Of a DNA stretch of 64,000 nt, positions 24,825-33,086 are shown piece by piece. The DNA is taken from NCBI RefSeq assembly GCF_002294985.1, contig NZ_NSGE01000006.1, positions 62,001 to 126,000 on the forward strand, in the 5' to 3' direction. A model generated the notes under the pieces. That model saw only the letters and a list, made by a program, of their open reading frames with translations, was not told the origin of the DNA and did no database searches. Position 1 is the stretch's first letter, and each line of letters starts with the position of its first letter. This DNA comes from Mesorhizobium sp. WSM3862 (lineage in GTDB: Bacteria > Pseudomonadota > Alphaproteobacteria > Rhizobiales > Rhizobiaceae). The position numbers and the translations under genes were made by a program.

Positions 24825-26141
24825 ATGAAAGCGACAATCACGCCGCGAACTATTGCGCTGCGTTGGGGCACCAGGCTTGCCGCGATCGGCGCCACCGCGG
24901 CGCTGACGGCGGCCGTGTTCTTGCTGCCGGCGAAGGCCGAAACCGATGCTAAGGCGGTGATCAAGACCTATGCCGACATCGCGCTCGCCAAATACGAGGA
25001 TTCGCTGACCACGGCTGAGGCGCTCGACAAGGCCGTCGACGCGCTTCTCGCCAAGCCCTCGGCAGAGACGCTCAACGCTACCCGCGATGCCTGGAAGGCG
25101 GCGCGCGTGCCTTACCAGCAGACCGAGGTCTACCGCTTCGGCAACAAGATCGTGGACGACTGGGAAGGCAAGGTGAATTCCTGGCCGCTGGACGAAGGCC
25201 TGATCGACTATGTCGCCAAGAGCTACGGCACCGAGTCGGACGAGAACTCGCTCTATACGGCGAACGTCATTGCGAACAAGGAGATCGAGATCAACGGCAA
25301 GAAGGTCGACGCCTCGAAGCTGACGCCGGAATTCCTCTCGGGCACGCTGCAGGAAGCCGGCGGCGTCGAGGCCAATGTCGCGACCGGCTATCACGCCATC
25401 GAATTCCTGCTTTGGGGCCAGGACCTGCACGGGACCGGTCCAGGCGCCGGCGAGCGCCCGTACACCGACTACGATCTCAAGAACTGCACTGGCGGCAATT
25501 GCGACCGCCGCGCGGAATATCTGAAGTCGGCAAGCGACCTTCTGGTCTCCGACCTGCAGGAGATGGTCAACAACTGGAAGGAAGACGGCGCCGCCCGCAA
25601 GACCCTCGTCGATGGCGAGCCGAATGCCGGCATCTCCACCATCCTCACCGGCATGGGCTCGCTATCCTATGGCGAGCTGGCCGGCGAGCGCATGAAGCTC
25701 GGCCTTTTGCTGCACGACCCGGAGGAGGAGCAGGACTGCTTCTCCGACAACACCTACAACTCGCATCTCTATGATGCGATCGGCATCCGCGCCGCCTATC
25801 ACGCCAACTATACGCGCCTCGACGGCACCGTGGTTTCCGGCCCGTCGGTGTCGGACATGGTGAAGGTGGCCGATTCTGCGATCGACAAGGAACTGTCGGA
25901 CAAGCTCGATACTTCGGTCGCCAAGATGGAAGCGATCAAGGCGCGGGCGCTGGCCGGCGAGGCCTATGACCAGCAGATCGCCGAAGGCAATGCGGAAGGC
26001 AACGCCACTGTGCAGGCGGCGATCGACGCGCTGATCGACCAGACCAAGTCGATCGAACGCGCGGTCGGCTCGCTCAAGCTCAATGCCATCGCCTTCGAGG
26101 GCTCCGACAGCCTTGATGCTCCGGACAAGGTATTCAAGTAG
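24825..26141 (+). CDS. Imelysin family protein (IrpA-like), periplasmic
   Basis: This is an iron-regulated M75/imelysin-fold protein, 438 residues. It has a signal peptide (hydrophobic AAIGATAALTAAVFLLPAKA) and the imelysin signature G188-Y-H-A-I-E193 (GxHxxE) with LLWGQDLHGTGPGAGERPYT after it. Family members are helical two-repeat proteins linked to iron uptake; peptidase activity is doubtful. ATG 24825 is used because AGGAG lies 9 nt upstream. It heads the operon behind the Irr box. A palindromic repeat follows its stop directly, which could uncouple its mRNA level from the genes downstream. Confidence 0.88.
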   Translation: MKATITPRTIALRWGTRLAAIGATAALTAAVFLLPAKAETDAKAVIKTYADIALAKYEDSLTTAEALDKAVDALLAKPSAETLNATRDAWKAARVPYQQTEVYRFGNKIVDDWEGKVNSWPLDEGLIDYVAKSYGTESDENSLYTANVIANKEIEINGKKVDASKLTPEFLSGTLQEAGGVEANVATGYHAIEFLLWGQDLHGTGPGAGERPYTDYDLKNCTGGNCDRRAEYLKSASDLLVSDLQEMVNNWKEDGAARKTLVDGEPNAGISTILTGMGSLSYGELAGERMKLGLLLHDPEEEQDCFSDNTYNSHLYDAIGIRAAYHANYTRLDGTVVSGPSVSDMVKVADSAIDKELSDKLDTSVAKMEAIKARALAGEAYDQQIAEGNAEGNATVQAAIDALIDQTKSIERAVGSLKLNAIAFEGSDSLDAPDKVFK

Positions 26142-26146
26142 CACCC

Positions 26147-26195
26147 GAGCATGATCCCAAAAAGTGGAAGCCGGTTTTTGGACAAGATCATGCTC
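26147..26195. repeat. GATCATGC-family palindromic repeat, complete copy
   Basis: Nested inverted repeats: outer GAGCATGATC and GATCATGCTC (10 bp, perfect), inner CCAAAAA and TTTTTGG (7 bp). It starts 6 nt after the imelysin stop and ends 56 nt before the bfd start. Confidence 0.85.
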
Positions 26196-26250
26196 AATTG
26201 AGAAACAAGCCAAACGGCGCCGGAACAGCGCCGCCAGCCAGAGCAAGTGA

Positions 26251-26562
26251 ATGCTGATCTGCCATTGCAACATCATCACCGAGAAGGAGATCGAGCAGAC
26301 GATCATCGGTCTGCTGGATGAAGATCCCTGGCAGCTTATCGTGCCGGCCAAGGTCTATCATGCCATGCGCAAGCGCGGCCGCTGTTGCGGCTGCTTTCCA
26401 AATGTGGTGGAAACGATCATTCGGGTCACCGAGAACTACCACGCCCGTTCAGAGGGGAGCGGCGCGGATATCGTTTCACACCTGGACCGCGTCAGAGGAC
26501 TGCGCGGCCAATTCGGGAGCAGAACCCATGAAAGGCGAACCGCAGGTCATCGAGCGGCTTAA
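26251..26562 (+). CDS. bfd: Bacterioferritin-associated ferredoxin
   Basis: This 2Fe-2S protein reduces ferric iron in bacterioferritin so that it can be released. The 103-residue protein has the BFD fold cysteines: Cys4 and Cys6 (CHC), then Cys45 and Cys48 in RCCGCF (CxxC). E. coli Bfd is about 64 residues; here about 30 basic residues continue after the fold and the frame overlaps the bfr start by 35 nt. Whether this tail is functional is unclear. Pairing with bfr directly downstream supports the assignment. Confidence 0.88.
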   Translation: MLICHCNIITEKEIEQTIIGLLDEDPWQLIVPAKVYHAMRKRGRCCGCFPNVVETIIRVTENYHARSEGSGADIVSHLDRVRGLRGQFGSRTHERRTAGHRAA

Positions 26563-27013
26563 CGAAGCCCTATTTCTGGAGCTTGGTGCCGTCAATCAGT
26601 ACTGGGTTCATTATCGTCTGCTCGAAGACTGGGGCTACACCAAGCTGGCGAAGAAGGAGCGGGCGGAATCGATCGAAGAAATGCATCACGCCGACCGGCT
26701 GGTTGCCCGCATCATCTTCCTCGAAGGCCATCCGAACCTGCAGTCAGTCGCGCCGTTGCGTATCGGCCAGAATGTGAAGGAAGTGCTCGAATCCGATCTC
26801 GCCGGCGAATATGACGCGCGCACCTCCTACAAGCGCTCGCGCGAGATTTGCCAGGATGCGGGCGACTATGTGTCGATGAAACTGTTCGAGGATCTGCTGA
26901 CGGACGAGGAAGGCCACATCGACTTCCTGGAGAGTCAGCTCGACCTGCTCGCCTCGATCGGCGAGGAAAAGTACGGCCAGCTCAACGCCGACTCGGCCAA
27001 CGAGGCGGAGTAA
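26528..27013 (+). CDS. bfr: Bacterioferritin
   Basis: This is a haem-containing 24-subunit iron storage protein of the cytoplasm. All ferroxidase ligands sit at canonical positions: Glu18, Glu51, His54, Glu94, Glu127 and His130; Met52 is the inter-subunit haem ligand. Length (161) is standard. The ATG at 26528 lies within the end of bfd, so translation is probably coupled. It is unusual to find bfd-bfr between an imelysin and a di-haem protein gene; all may respond to Irr. Confidence 0.96.
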   Translation: MKGEPQVIERLNEALFLELGAVNQYWVHYRLLEDWGYTKLAKKERAESIEEMHHADRLVARIIFLEGHPNLQSVAPLRIGQNVKEVLESDLAGEYDARTSYKRSREICQDAGDYVSMKLFEDLLTDEEGHIDFLESQLDLLASIGEEKYGQLNADSANEAE

Positions 27014-27025
27014 GGACATGCGGGA

Positions 27026-28627
27026 ATGCGGCGCCCGATAGATTTTTCGCGCCGCTCGCGGCGGGCCGAGATAGCCGGCCTGCTGCTCCCGAGGAACCCG
27101 CGATACCGGATCTGGCGCGGTGCCACGCTCCTGCTGGCAATCACGCTTTCTGCTCCCGCCATGGCGGGCGAGCCGGCGGGTCTGCCGACGAGCCGCACAG
27201 ATCTGACGCCGGGGGATCAGGCGCGGGTGCTGGCGGTCACCAAGCCTACGACCGACTTTACAAAGCCCGAACCGTTCGAGCTGATGCAGGGCGGCGCCGG
27301 CACGTCGAGGAAGGGCGTCAACCGCGACGCCTTCTCGCAGCCTTCCGCCAACATCACCTTCGAGGAGGAAGCGACCTTCAAGCTCGGCAATGCGCTTTTT
27401 CGCAAGAACTGGGTGTCGTCGCCGTCATCGACCCAAGCGTCCGACGGGCTCGGGCCGCTGTTCAACGAACGCGCCTGCCAGAACTGCCATCTGAAGGATG
27501 GTCGCGGCCGACCGCCGGAAAGCGGCACAGGCTCGACCTCGATGTTCTTGCGGCTGGCGCGCGATGCAAGCAATGCCGAGGAGAGAGCCGAACTTGCCGA
27601 CTACAAGCTGCTGAATTTCCCCGATCCTGTCTATGGCTCGCAATTGCAGGATCTGGCGGTTCCCGGCCTCAAGGGTGAAGGCCGCATGCGCATCGACTAT
27701 TCGGAAGCGAAGGTCACGCTGGGCGACGGTGCCGTCGTTTTGCTGCGCAAGCCCCGCTATTCGGTCGAGAATCTGGGCTATGGCCAACTCGATCCGCGCA
27801 CGACGTTGTCGCCGCGCCTGACGCCGCCAATGATCGGGCTCGGACTGATCGAGGAGATCGCCCCGGCCGACATCCTCGCCCTTGCCGATCCGCGTGACCG
27901 CGACAGCGACGGCATCTCCGGCCGGCCGAACCTAGTTCGCGAGGAGTTGAGCGGCGCGATAACTTTGGGCCGCTTCGGCTGGAAAGCGCAGGCCGCATCG
28001 ATCCGGCAGCAGGCCGCCGATGCCTTTGCCGGCGATATCGGCATCTCGACGCCTGAAGTGCCGAAGCATTGGGGCGATTGCACCGAGGCTGAGAAGGCGT
28101 GCCTTACCCTGCCGAATGGCGTCCAAGAGCGCCTGGGCGCGGCGGAAGCGCCGCCCCCGGTCATGGACCTCGTGACCTTCTATTCGCAGAACCTCGCTGT
28201 GCCGGCGCGGCGCGACCTCGACAAGCCGGAGGTTCTTTCCGGCAAGAAGCAGTTCTACGAGATGGGCTGCATTTCCTGCCACACGCCGAAATTCGTCACC
28301 ATGCGCGGCACGCCCAACAAGGCGCAAGCCTTCCAATTGATCTGGCCATATTCCGATTTCCTGCTGCACGACATGGGCGAGGGCCTCGCCGACGGGCAGC
28401 GCGTAGGGGAGGCGAGCGGCAGCGAATGGCGCACGCCCCCGCTCTGGGGCATCGGCCTGACCGCCACGGTCAACGGCAACAGCTTCTATCTGCATGACGG
28501 CCGCGCGCGGACGCTCGAAGAGGCGATCTTGTGGCACGGCGGCGAGGGCCAGAAGGCGCGCGACCGCTTCGCCGGCGCGGCTGGCGCCGACCGCGATGCG
28601 CTGATCAAATTCCTGGAGTCGCTCTGA
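27026..28627 (+). CDS. Di-haem oxidoreductase (DHOR family, COG3488), periplasmic
   Basis: This 533-residue protein has an N-terminal signal (hydrophobic ATLLLAITLSAPAMA, preceded by a long basic segment) and two c-type haem sites, CQNCH (residues 151-155) and CISCH (415-419). The family, often annotated as thiol oxidoreductase, is related to di-haem peroxidases. Conserved stretches include the GLGPLFNERAC motif before the first haem and the GLG-LIEEI and FYLHDGRA stretches. Genes of this family often lie beside imelysin genes. A role in oxidising or reducing iron at the periplasmic imelysins is inferred from context. ATG 27026 has AAGGA 9 nt upstream; it starts 12 nt after bfr. Confidence 0.85.
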   Translation: MRRPIDFSRRSRRAEIAGLLLPRNPRYRIWRGATLLLAITLSAPAMAGEPAGLPTSRTDLTPGDQARVLAVTKPTTDFTKPEPFELMQGGAGTSRKGVNRDAFSQPSANITFEEEATFKLGNALFRKNWVSSPSSTQASDGLGPLFNERACQNCHLKDGRGRPPESGTGSTSMFLRLARDASNAEERAELADYKLLNFPDPVYGSQLQDLAVPGLKGEGRMRIDYSEAKVTLGDGAVVLLRKPRYSVENLGYGQLDPRTTLSPRLTPPMIGLGLIEEIAPADILALADPRDRDSDGISGRPNLVREELSGAITLGRFGWKAQAASIRQQAADAFAGDIGISTPEVPKHWGDCTEAEKACLTLPNGVQERLGAAEAPPPVMDLVTFYSQNLAVPARRDLDKPEVLSGKKQFYEMGCISCHTPKFVTMRGTPNKAQAFQLIWPYSDFLLHDMGEGLADGQRVGEASGSEWRTPPLWGIGLTATVNGNSFYLHDGRARTLEEAILWHGGEGQKARDRFAGAAGADRDALIKFLESL

Positions 28628-29706
28628 TGTTCAACCGACGTGCCGCCGCGCTTGCCCTTCCTTTCTTGCTGGCCATGGCCTTGCCGACCCAGCCCGCGGT
28701 CAAAGCCTCCGATGTCATCGGACGCGCGATCGACGGCTTCGTCCGCCCGGCCTACGCCAGCCTCGACGACCATGCCGGGACCCTGACCCAGGCGATGCGC
28801 CAGCTCTGCAGTGCGCCGTCCCAGCAGAATCTCGATGCGGTGCGTACCGAGTTTTCCGCCACAGTCGAAGCCTGGTCGGTGGCCGAGATCATCGCCTTCG
28901 GGCCCATCAAGGAAAACAACCGGCTGGAGCGCATGCTTTACTGGCCGGACCGCAAGAGCATCGGATTGAGGCAGGTGCAGTCGACCCTCGTTGCCAAGGA
29001 TCCATCCGCCACCGATCCGGCGCAACTCGCGGGAAAGAGCGTTGCCATGCAGGGCCTCGGTGCGTTGGAATATGTGCTATTCGGCGATGGCGCCGAAACG
29101 CTTGCCAGTAAGGACGATCCCTATCGATGCGCCTACGGGGCGGCGGTGGCCAGCAACATCCAAGCGATCGCCGGCGAGGTCCGCGAAGCGTGGCGCAAGC
29201 CCGATGGTTTTGCCTCGCTCTGGGCCAATCCGGGGCCGAAGAACCCGCTCTATCGTGATGGTACCGAGGCGGTTACGGAACTGGTCGGCGTTTTCATCAA
29301 TGAGCTGGAAATGATCCGCGACGTGCGGCTCAAGGGTTTTCTTGGCGCGAAGCCCGATGCTGACAAGCCGAAGCAGGCGATCTACTGGCGCTCGCAGAAC
29401 ACGCTGAAATCGCTGGCCGGAAATCTGTCGGGCATCGACAAGCTGTTCCAGGCCTCCAAGCTTGGCGATGCGCTGCCCGCCGATGCGCGGTGGATGGCCG
29501 AATCCATCCACATCCAGCTGACCAACGGCGTGGCGACGGCGAAGTCTGTTAGCGGCCCGATCGACAAGGCGCTCGCCGATCCGGCGCTACGCGACAAGCT
29601 CGAGCATCTCGCGCTGATCACCTCCAGCCTCTCGACCCTGATCGGCACCAGGATGACCGCCGAGTTTGGCCTGACCGCCGGCTTTTCGTCGCTGGACGGT
29701 GATTGA
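28627..29706 (+). CDS. Second imelysin family protein, lacking the motif histidine
   Basis: A 359-residue exported protein (signal MFNRRAAALALPFLLAMALP) of the imelysin/M75 family, clearly different from the first. At the place of GxHxxE it reads G143-L-G-A-L-E148, so the His is Gly while Gly and Glu remain. Other helices (FINELEMIRDVRLKGFLG) match the family. It shares a base with the DHOR stop (TGATG), indicating tight co-expression. It may bind iron differently or act as a partner of the first imelysin. Confidence 0.85.
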   Translation: MFNRRAAALALPFLLAMALPTQPAVKASDVIGRAIDGFVRPAYASLDDHAGTLTQAMRQLCSAPSQQNLDAVRTEFSATVEAWSVAEIIAFGPIKENNRLERMLYWPDRKSIGLRQVQSTLVAKDPSATDPAQLAGKSVAMQGLGALEYVLFGDGAETLASKDDPYRCAYGAAVASNIQAIAGEVREAWRKPDGFASLWANPGPKNPLYRDGTEAVTELVGVFINELEMIRDVRLKGFLGAKPDADKPKQAIYWRSQNTLKSLAGNLSGIDKLFQASKLGDALPADARWMAESIHIQLTNGVATAKSVSGPIDKALADPALRDKLEHLALITSSLSTLIGTRMTAEFGLTAGFSSLDGD

Positions 29707-30817
29707 CGTCGTGACGACGCCGCTCATCGATCGCCGCGACTTTCTGCGTGCCGCCGGCGCCGGCTTCGCCACGGCGATGGTGCCGCGCGCCTGGGCGGAG
29801 ACGCTTGCAACGGACGCCGTCTTCGCCACGGCCTTCGTCAGGCGCGACGGCAGCTTCGGCGCCGCCGTGCTCTCCGAGGCCGGCAAGATCCTTCACACGC
29901 TCGATCTGCCCGACCGTGGCCACGACGTCGCGTTCGATCCGGTGTCGAAACGCTCGATCGTCTTCGCCCGCCAGCCCGGCACCTTCGCGATGGTCTTCGA
30001 CCACACCGGCCGCGAGGAGCCTTTGACCATCGCCAGCATCGCCGGCCGGCACTTCTTCGGTCACGGCGTGTTCTCGCCCGACGGCGCGCTGCTCTATGCA
30101 ACGGAAAATGATTTCGACAACGCCGCCGGCGTCGTCGGCGTCTATGACGCGCGGGCGAAGTTCAGCCGCGTCGGCGAGTTCCCGACCTACGGCACGGGTC
30201 CGCACGAACTGCTGCTGCTCGGCGACGGCAGGACGCTCGCCGTCGCGAATGGCGGCATCGAAACGCATCCGGATTTCGGCCGCGCCGAGCTCAACATCGC
30301 AACGATGAAGCCTTCCTACACGCTGGTCGACCGCATCACTGGCGACCTGATCGAAAAGCACGAATTGCCGCCGGCGCTGCATCAGCTGTCGATCCGTCAC
30401 ATGGACCGCGACCAGGCGGGCACCGTCTGGTTCGGCTGCCAGTATCGCGGGCCGGCGACTGACCGGCCGGCGCTGGTCGGCCGCGCCGCGCGCGGCAAGG
30501 AGCTCGAGCTTTTGGAGATGCCGCAGGACGTGCTGTCGGGCTTCCGCAACTATATCGGCTCGGTTGCCGCCAATCCCGATGCCGGCACCGTCGCCGTGAC
30601 CTCGCCGGAGGGTAATTCGCTGGCCGCCATCGATGCCGCCAGCGGACGCGTTGTCGCAACGAAGTCGCTGGTCGAAGTTTGCGGTCTCGCGCCGGACGGC
30701 GCCGACTTCATGGCAACGACCGGTGCTGGCGAGATCGTCGGCGGTGCGGGCGGGTCGCGCGCCGAACCTGACTATGTCTGGGACAACCACGTGCTGCGCA
30801 TCGCGGCTGCGGGCTGA
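29699..30817 (+). CDS. DUF1513 protein with Tat signal, probable beta-propeller
   Basis: This is a 372-residue protein with a twin-arginine-type signal (IDRRDFLRAAGAGFATAMVP) followed by a repeated beta-rich body with HDVAFDP, GHGVFSPDGALLYATEND and NYIGSVAANPDAGTVAVTSP, as in beta-propellers. The family has no established function but is regularly linked to imelysin and DHOR genes. Tat export suggests a pre-folded or cofactor-bound protein. The start is GTG 29699 (overlapping the preceding stop) or GTG 29711. It is the last gene of the operon. Confidence 0.82.
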   Translation: MIDVVTTPLIDRRDFLRAAGAGFATAMVPRAWAETLATDAVFATAFVRRDGSFGAAVLSEAGKILHTLDLPDRGHDVAFDPVSKRSIVFARQPGTFAMVFDHTGREEPLTIASIAGRHFFGHGVFSPDGALLYATENDFDNAAGVVGVYDARAKFSRVGEFPTYGTGPHELLLLGDGRTLAVANGGIETHPDFGRAELNIATMKPSYTLVDRITGDLIEKHELPPALHQLSIRHMDRDQAGTVWFGCQYRGPATDRPALVGRAARGKELELLEMPQDVLSGFRNYIGSVAANPDAGTVAVTSPEGNSLAAIDAASGRVVATKSLVEVCGLAPDGADFMATTGAGEIVGGAGGSRAEPDYVWDNHVLRIAAAG

Positions 30818-30858
30818 TCGCTGTCAAGGCCAGCTTCCTGATGTCGCGCTAAAGCCAA

Positions 30859-30879
30859 GCCGCATAACATTTATGCGGC
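30859..30879 (+). terminator. Hairpin at the end of the iron operon
   Basis: A perfect 9-bp inverted repeat, GCCGCATAA and TTATGCGGC, closes a 3-nt CAT loop 41 nt after the DUF1513 stop. It has no T run, so it may work as a Rho-dependent end or an mRNA stabiliser. Confidence 0.5.
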
Positions 30880-30949
30880 GTGGCCCTTGCGGCGGCGGGC
30901 CATGCCGGGCACAGGGAATGTGTTTTGATCCAGTTGGTTAACCGGCCCT

Positions 30950-31678
30950 ATGAAGCTGCTCGCCATCGACTGCGCCGCCAATCTCTGCGCCGCCTGCGTA
31001 CACGACGCTGACGCTGGCATCGAGCTTGGCCGCCAGGTGCTCGACCTCGGCAAAGGGCATGCCGAGCATCTGATGGCCGTCATCGAGGCGGCACTGAAGG
31101 CCAGCGGGATCGGCTACCAAGGCTTGGACGCTGTAGCCGTCTCGATCGGCCCCGGTTCTTTCACTGGCCTGCGCGTCGGCGTCTCGACCGCGCGCGGCTT
31201 GGCCCTGGCGCTGACGATCCCGGCCATCGGCGTGACGACGCTGGAAGCGTTGGCGGCGGAGGCCGCGAATGCCTTTCCCGGCCGCGCCGTGCTGGCGGCG
31301 CTCGACGCCGGCCGCGAGGAACTCCATGCGGCACTTTTCGATGAAGCGTTAGTTCTGACTTACGGACCAATGGTGGCCACGCTTTCCCAAGCGACCGGAA
31401 TGGCAGTCGATGCGAAAGCGGTCCTCACCGGCACCGCCGCGCCGCTGATCGCGGCGAGCGGACATGGTTTCGACACCGGGCCGGCCGTTGCCACAGCCGA
31501 CATAGCGACCTATGCCCGACTGGCCGCCGCGAAAGGGCCAGGCGCAAAGCCGAAGCCGCTCTATCTGCGCGGCGCCGACGCCAAGCCGCAGGCCGGTTTC
31601 ATTCTGCCAAGGCGGAGCCATGAATCCGGGAAGCCGGGTTCTGGAGAAGATCATGCACCAAAGGGAAAAAAATCCTGA
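30950..31678 (+). CDS. tsaB: tRNA threonylcarbamoyladenosine biosynthesis protein TsaB
   Basis: TsaB is the scaffold partner of TsaD in making t6A37 on ANN-decoding tRNAs. The 242-residue protein has the ASKHA-like N-terminal domain: MKLLAIDCAANLCAACVHD, then GHAEHLMAVIE and GPGSFTGLRVGVSTARGLAL. The last 21 or so residues are encoded by a palindromic repeat (31618-31656) that entered the 3' end of the gene. The stop shares a base with the rimI start (TGATG); tsaB-rimI is a common pair. Confidence 0.93.
   Translation: MKLLAIDCAANLCAACVHDADAGIELGRQVLDLGKGHAEHLMAVIEAALKASGIGYQGLDAVAVSIGPGSFTGLRVGVSTARGLALALTIPAIGVTTLEALAAEAANAFPGRAVLAALDAGREELHAALFDEALVLTYGPMVATLSQATGMAVDAKAVLTGTAAPLIAASGHGFDTGPAVATADIATYARLAAAKGPGAKPKPLYLRGADAKPQAGFILPRRSHESGKPGSGEDHAPKGKKS
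31618..31656. repeat. GATCATGC-family repeat inside the tsaB 3' end
   Basis: CCATGAATCC ... GAAGCCGGGTTCTGGAGAAG ATCATGC follows the same order as the complete copy at 26147-26195, with a few bases missing in the centre. It is translated as part of the TsaB tail. Confidence 0.65.
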
Positions 31679-32172
31679 TGCGCATACCTTTCTTTCAGCC
31701 GCGCCGCAGGGATTATGCGCTGGAGCCGCTGACGGTGGCCGACAGCGCCGCCGTTGCGGTGCTGCATCGCGAGGATTTCGTTCGCCCCTGGACCGATGGC
31801 GAGTTCGCGGCACTGCTCGAACAGGACACCGTGTTCGGTTACGCCGCGCGCGAGACCGGGCAGGGTGCGAAGCCGCCGGTCGGTTTCGTGCTGGCGCGGC
31901 TCGCGGCAGGCGAGGGCGAGATCCTTACGGTCGCGGTGGCTCGCGCCCATCGGCGCCAGGGGCTTGGCTGGCAATTGATCGATGCGGTGCTGCGCGAATT
32001 GCATGCGCAGCGCGCCGAGGCGCTGTTCCTCGAGGTCGACGAGACCAATACGCCGGCCATCGCGCTCTATCGCCGGCTCGGCTTCCGTCAGGTCGGCCAG
32101 CGTCTGAACTACTACCGGTCGACCGAGCACGGCCCGACCGGCGCGCTTGTCATGCGCCGCGATCTTCGCTAG
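31678..32172 (+). CDS. rimI: Ribosomal protein S18-alanine N-acetyltransferase
   Basis: This is a GNAT acetyltransferase of 164 residues that modifies the N-terminal alanine of S18. The acetyl-CoA loop is VARAHRRQGLGWQLIDAVL (Q/RxxGxG/A), and the family's EVDETNTPAIALYRRLGF motif follows. It starts at the ATG overlapping the tsaB stop. Other GNAT substrates are possible, but the tsaB-rimI pairing supports the name. Confidence 0.88.
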   Translation: MRIPFFQPRRRDYALEPLTVADSAAVAVLHREDFVRPWTDGEFAALLEQDTVFGYAARETGQGAKPPVGFVLARLAAGEGEILTVAVARAHRRQGLGWQLIDAVLRELHAQRAEALFLEVDETNTPAIALYRRLGFRQVGQRLNYYRSTEHGPTGALVMRRDLR

Positions 32173-32199
32173 CCAGACCGTGGGATAGGGCCGGAGCGA

Positions 32200-33012
32200 A
32201 TGATCAAGAAATTGCGGATTTTCCTGGCGTTCGGCCTCGTCGCCGCCGGCACGCTGGTGCTGGCGCCGCTGCAGCTCCTGTCGATGAAGACGAGGCTTTG
32301 GCCGGAGACGGTCGTCCTCAAAATCTGGCACAGCATGATCCTCAAGGCGCTCGGCATGCGCGTGCACGTGAAAGGCGCGCTCTCGAAAGAGCGCCCCTTG
32401 CTCATCGCGGCCAACCACATCTCCTGGACCGACATCATGGTGCTCGGCTCCTTTGTCGATGTGAAGTTCATCGCCAGGGCCGACATGGAAGGCTGGCCGA
32501 TGATCGGCATGCTGTCCAAGCTGCAGCGCACCGTCTTCATCGAGCGCGAGCGCAGGCGCACCTCCGGCGACCAGGCGAGCGAGATCGCCAGACGCATGGC
32601 CAAGGGCGATGCCATGGTGCTGTTCGCCGAGGGGTCGACCGGCGACGGCAATCTGGTGCTGCCGTTCAAGAGCACCTTGTTCGGCGCTGCCTCGATGGCG
32701 ATTTCGGAAGGGGCGGCGGACCAGGTCTTCATCCAGCCGGTGGCGATCGCTTATACGCGCCTGCATGGCGTGCCGATGGGCCGCCGTCACCGGCCGATCG
32801 CCGCCTGGATCGGCAACCAGGACCTGATACCGCATTTGAAGGGTTTGTTTGCCGAGGGCTCGCTCGATGCCGAAGTGCATTTCGGTGATCCGGTGCCCTT
32901 CTCCAAGGGTTCTAACCGCAAGGAAACGGCAAGATTGATGGAAGCGAGAGTGCGCGAGATGATGCAGGCTGCGCTCGCCGAGCCGCGTCCCAGTCGTCAG
33001 CGCATAGCTTGA
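32200..33012 (+). CDS. plsC: 1-acyl-sn-glycerol-3-phosphate acyltransferase
   Basis: This 270-residue PlsC-type enzyme makes phosphatidic acid from lysophosphatidic acid at the inner membrane. It has an N-terminal membrane helix (FLAFGLVAAGTLVLAPLQLL), the catalytic NHISWTD (NHx4D), the FIER substrate motif and FAEGSTGDG. The gene lies 27 nt after rimI. The specific acyl donor and acceptor cannot be told; lyso-ornithine lipid acylation (OlsA-like) is an alternative in rhizobia. Confidence 0.85.
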   Translation: MIKKLRIFLAFGLVAAGTLVLAPLQLLSMKTRLWPETVVLKIWHSMILKALGMRVHVKGALSKERPLLIAANHISWTDIMVLGSFVDVKFIARADMEGWPMIGMLSKLQRTVFIERERRRTSGDQASEIARRMAKGDAMVLFAEGSTGDGNLVLPFKSTLFGAASMAISEGAADQVFIQPVAIAYTRLHGVPMGRRHRPIAAWIGNQDLIPHLKGLFAEGSLDAEVHFGDPVPFSKGSNRKETARLMEARVREMMQAALAEPRPSRQRIA

Positions 33013-33086
33013 AAAATCGACGCGCGGCGCCGTAGCCTGCCGGAATCGGCTGTTTTTTGTCGCGGAAAGGCGTTAGAAGCCGCCCG

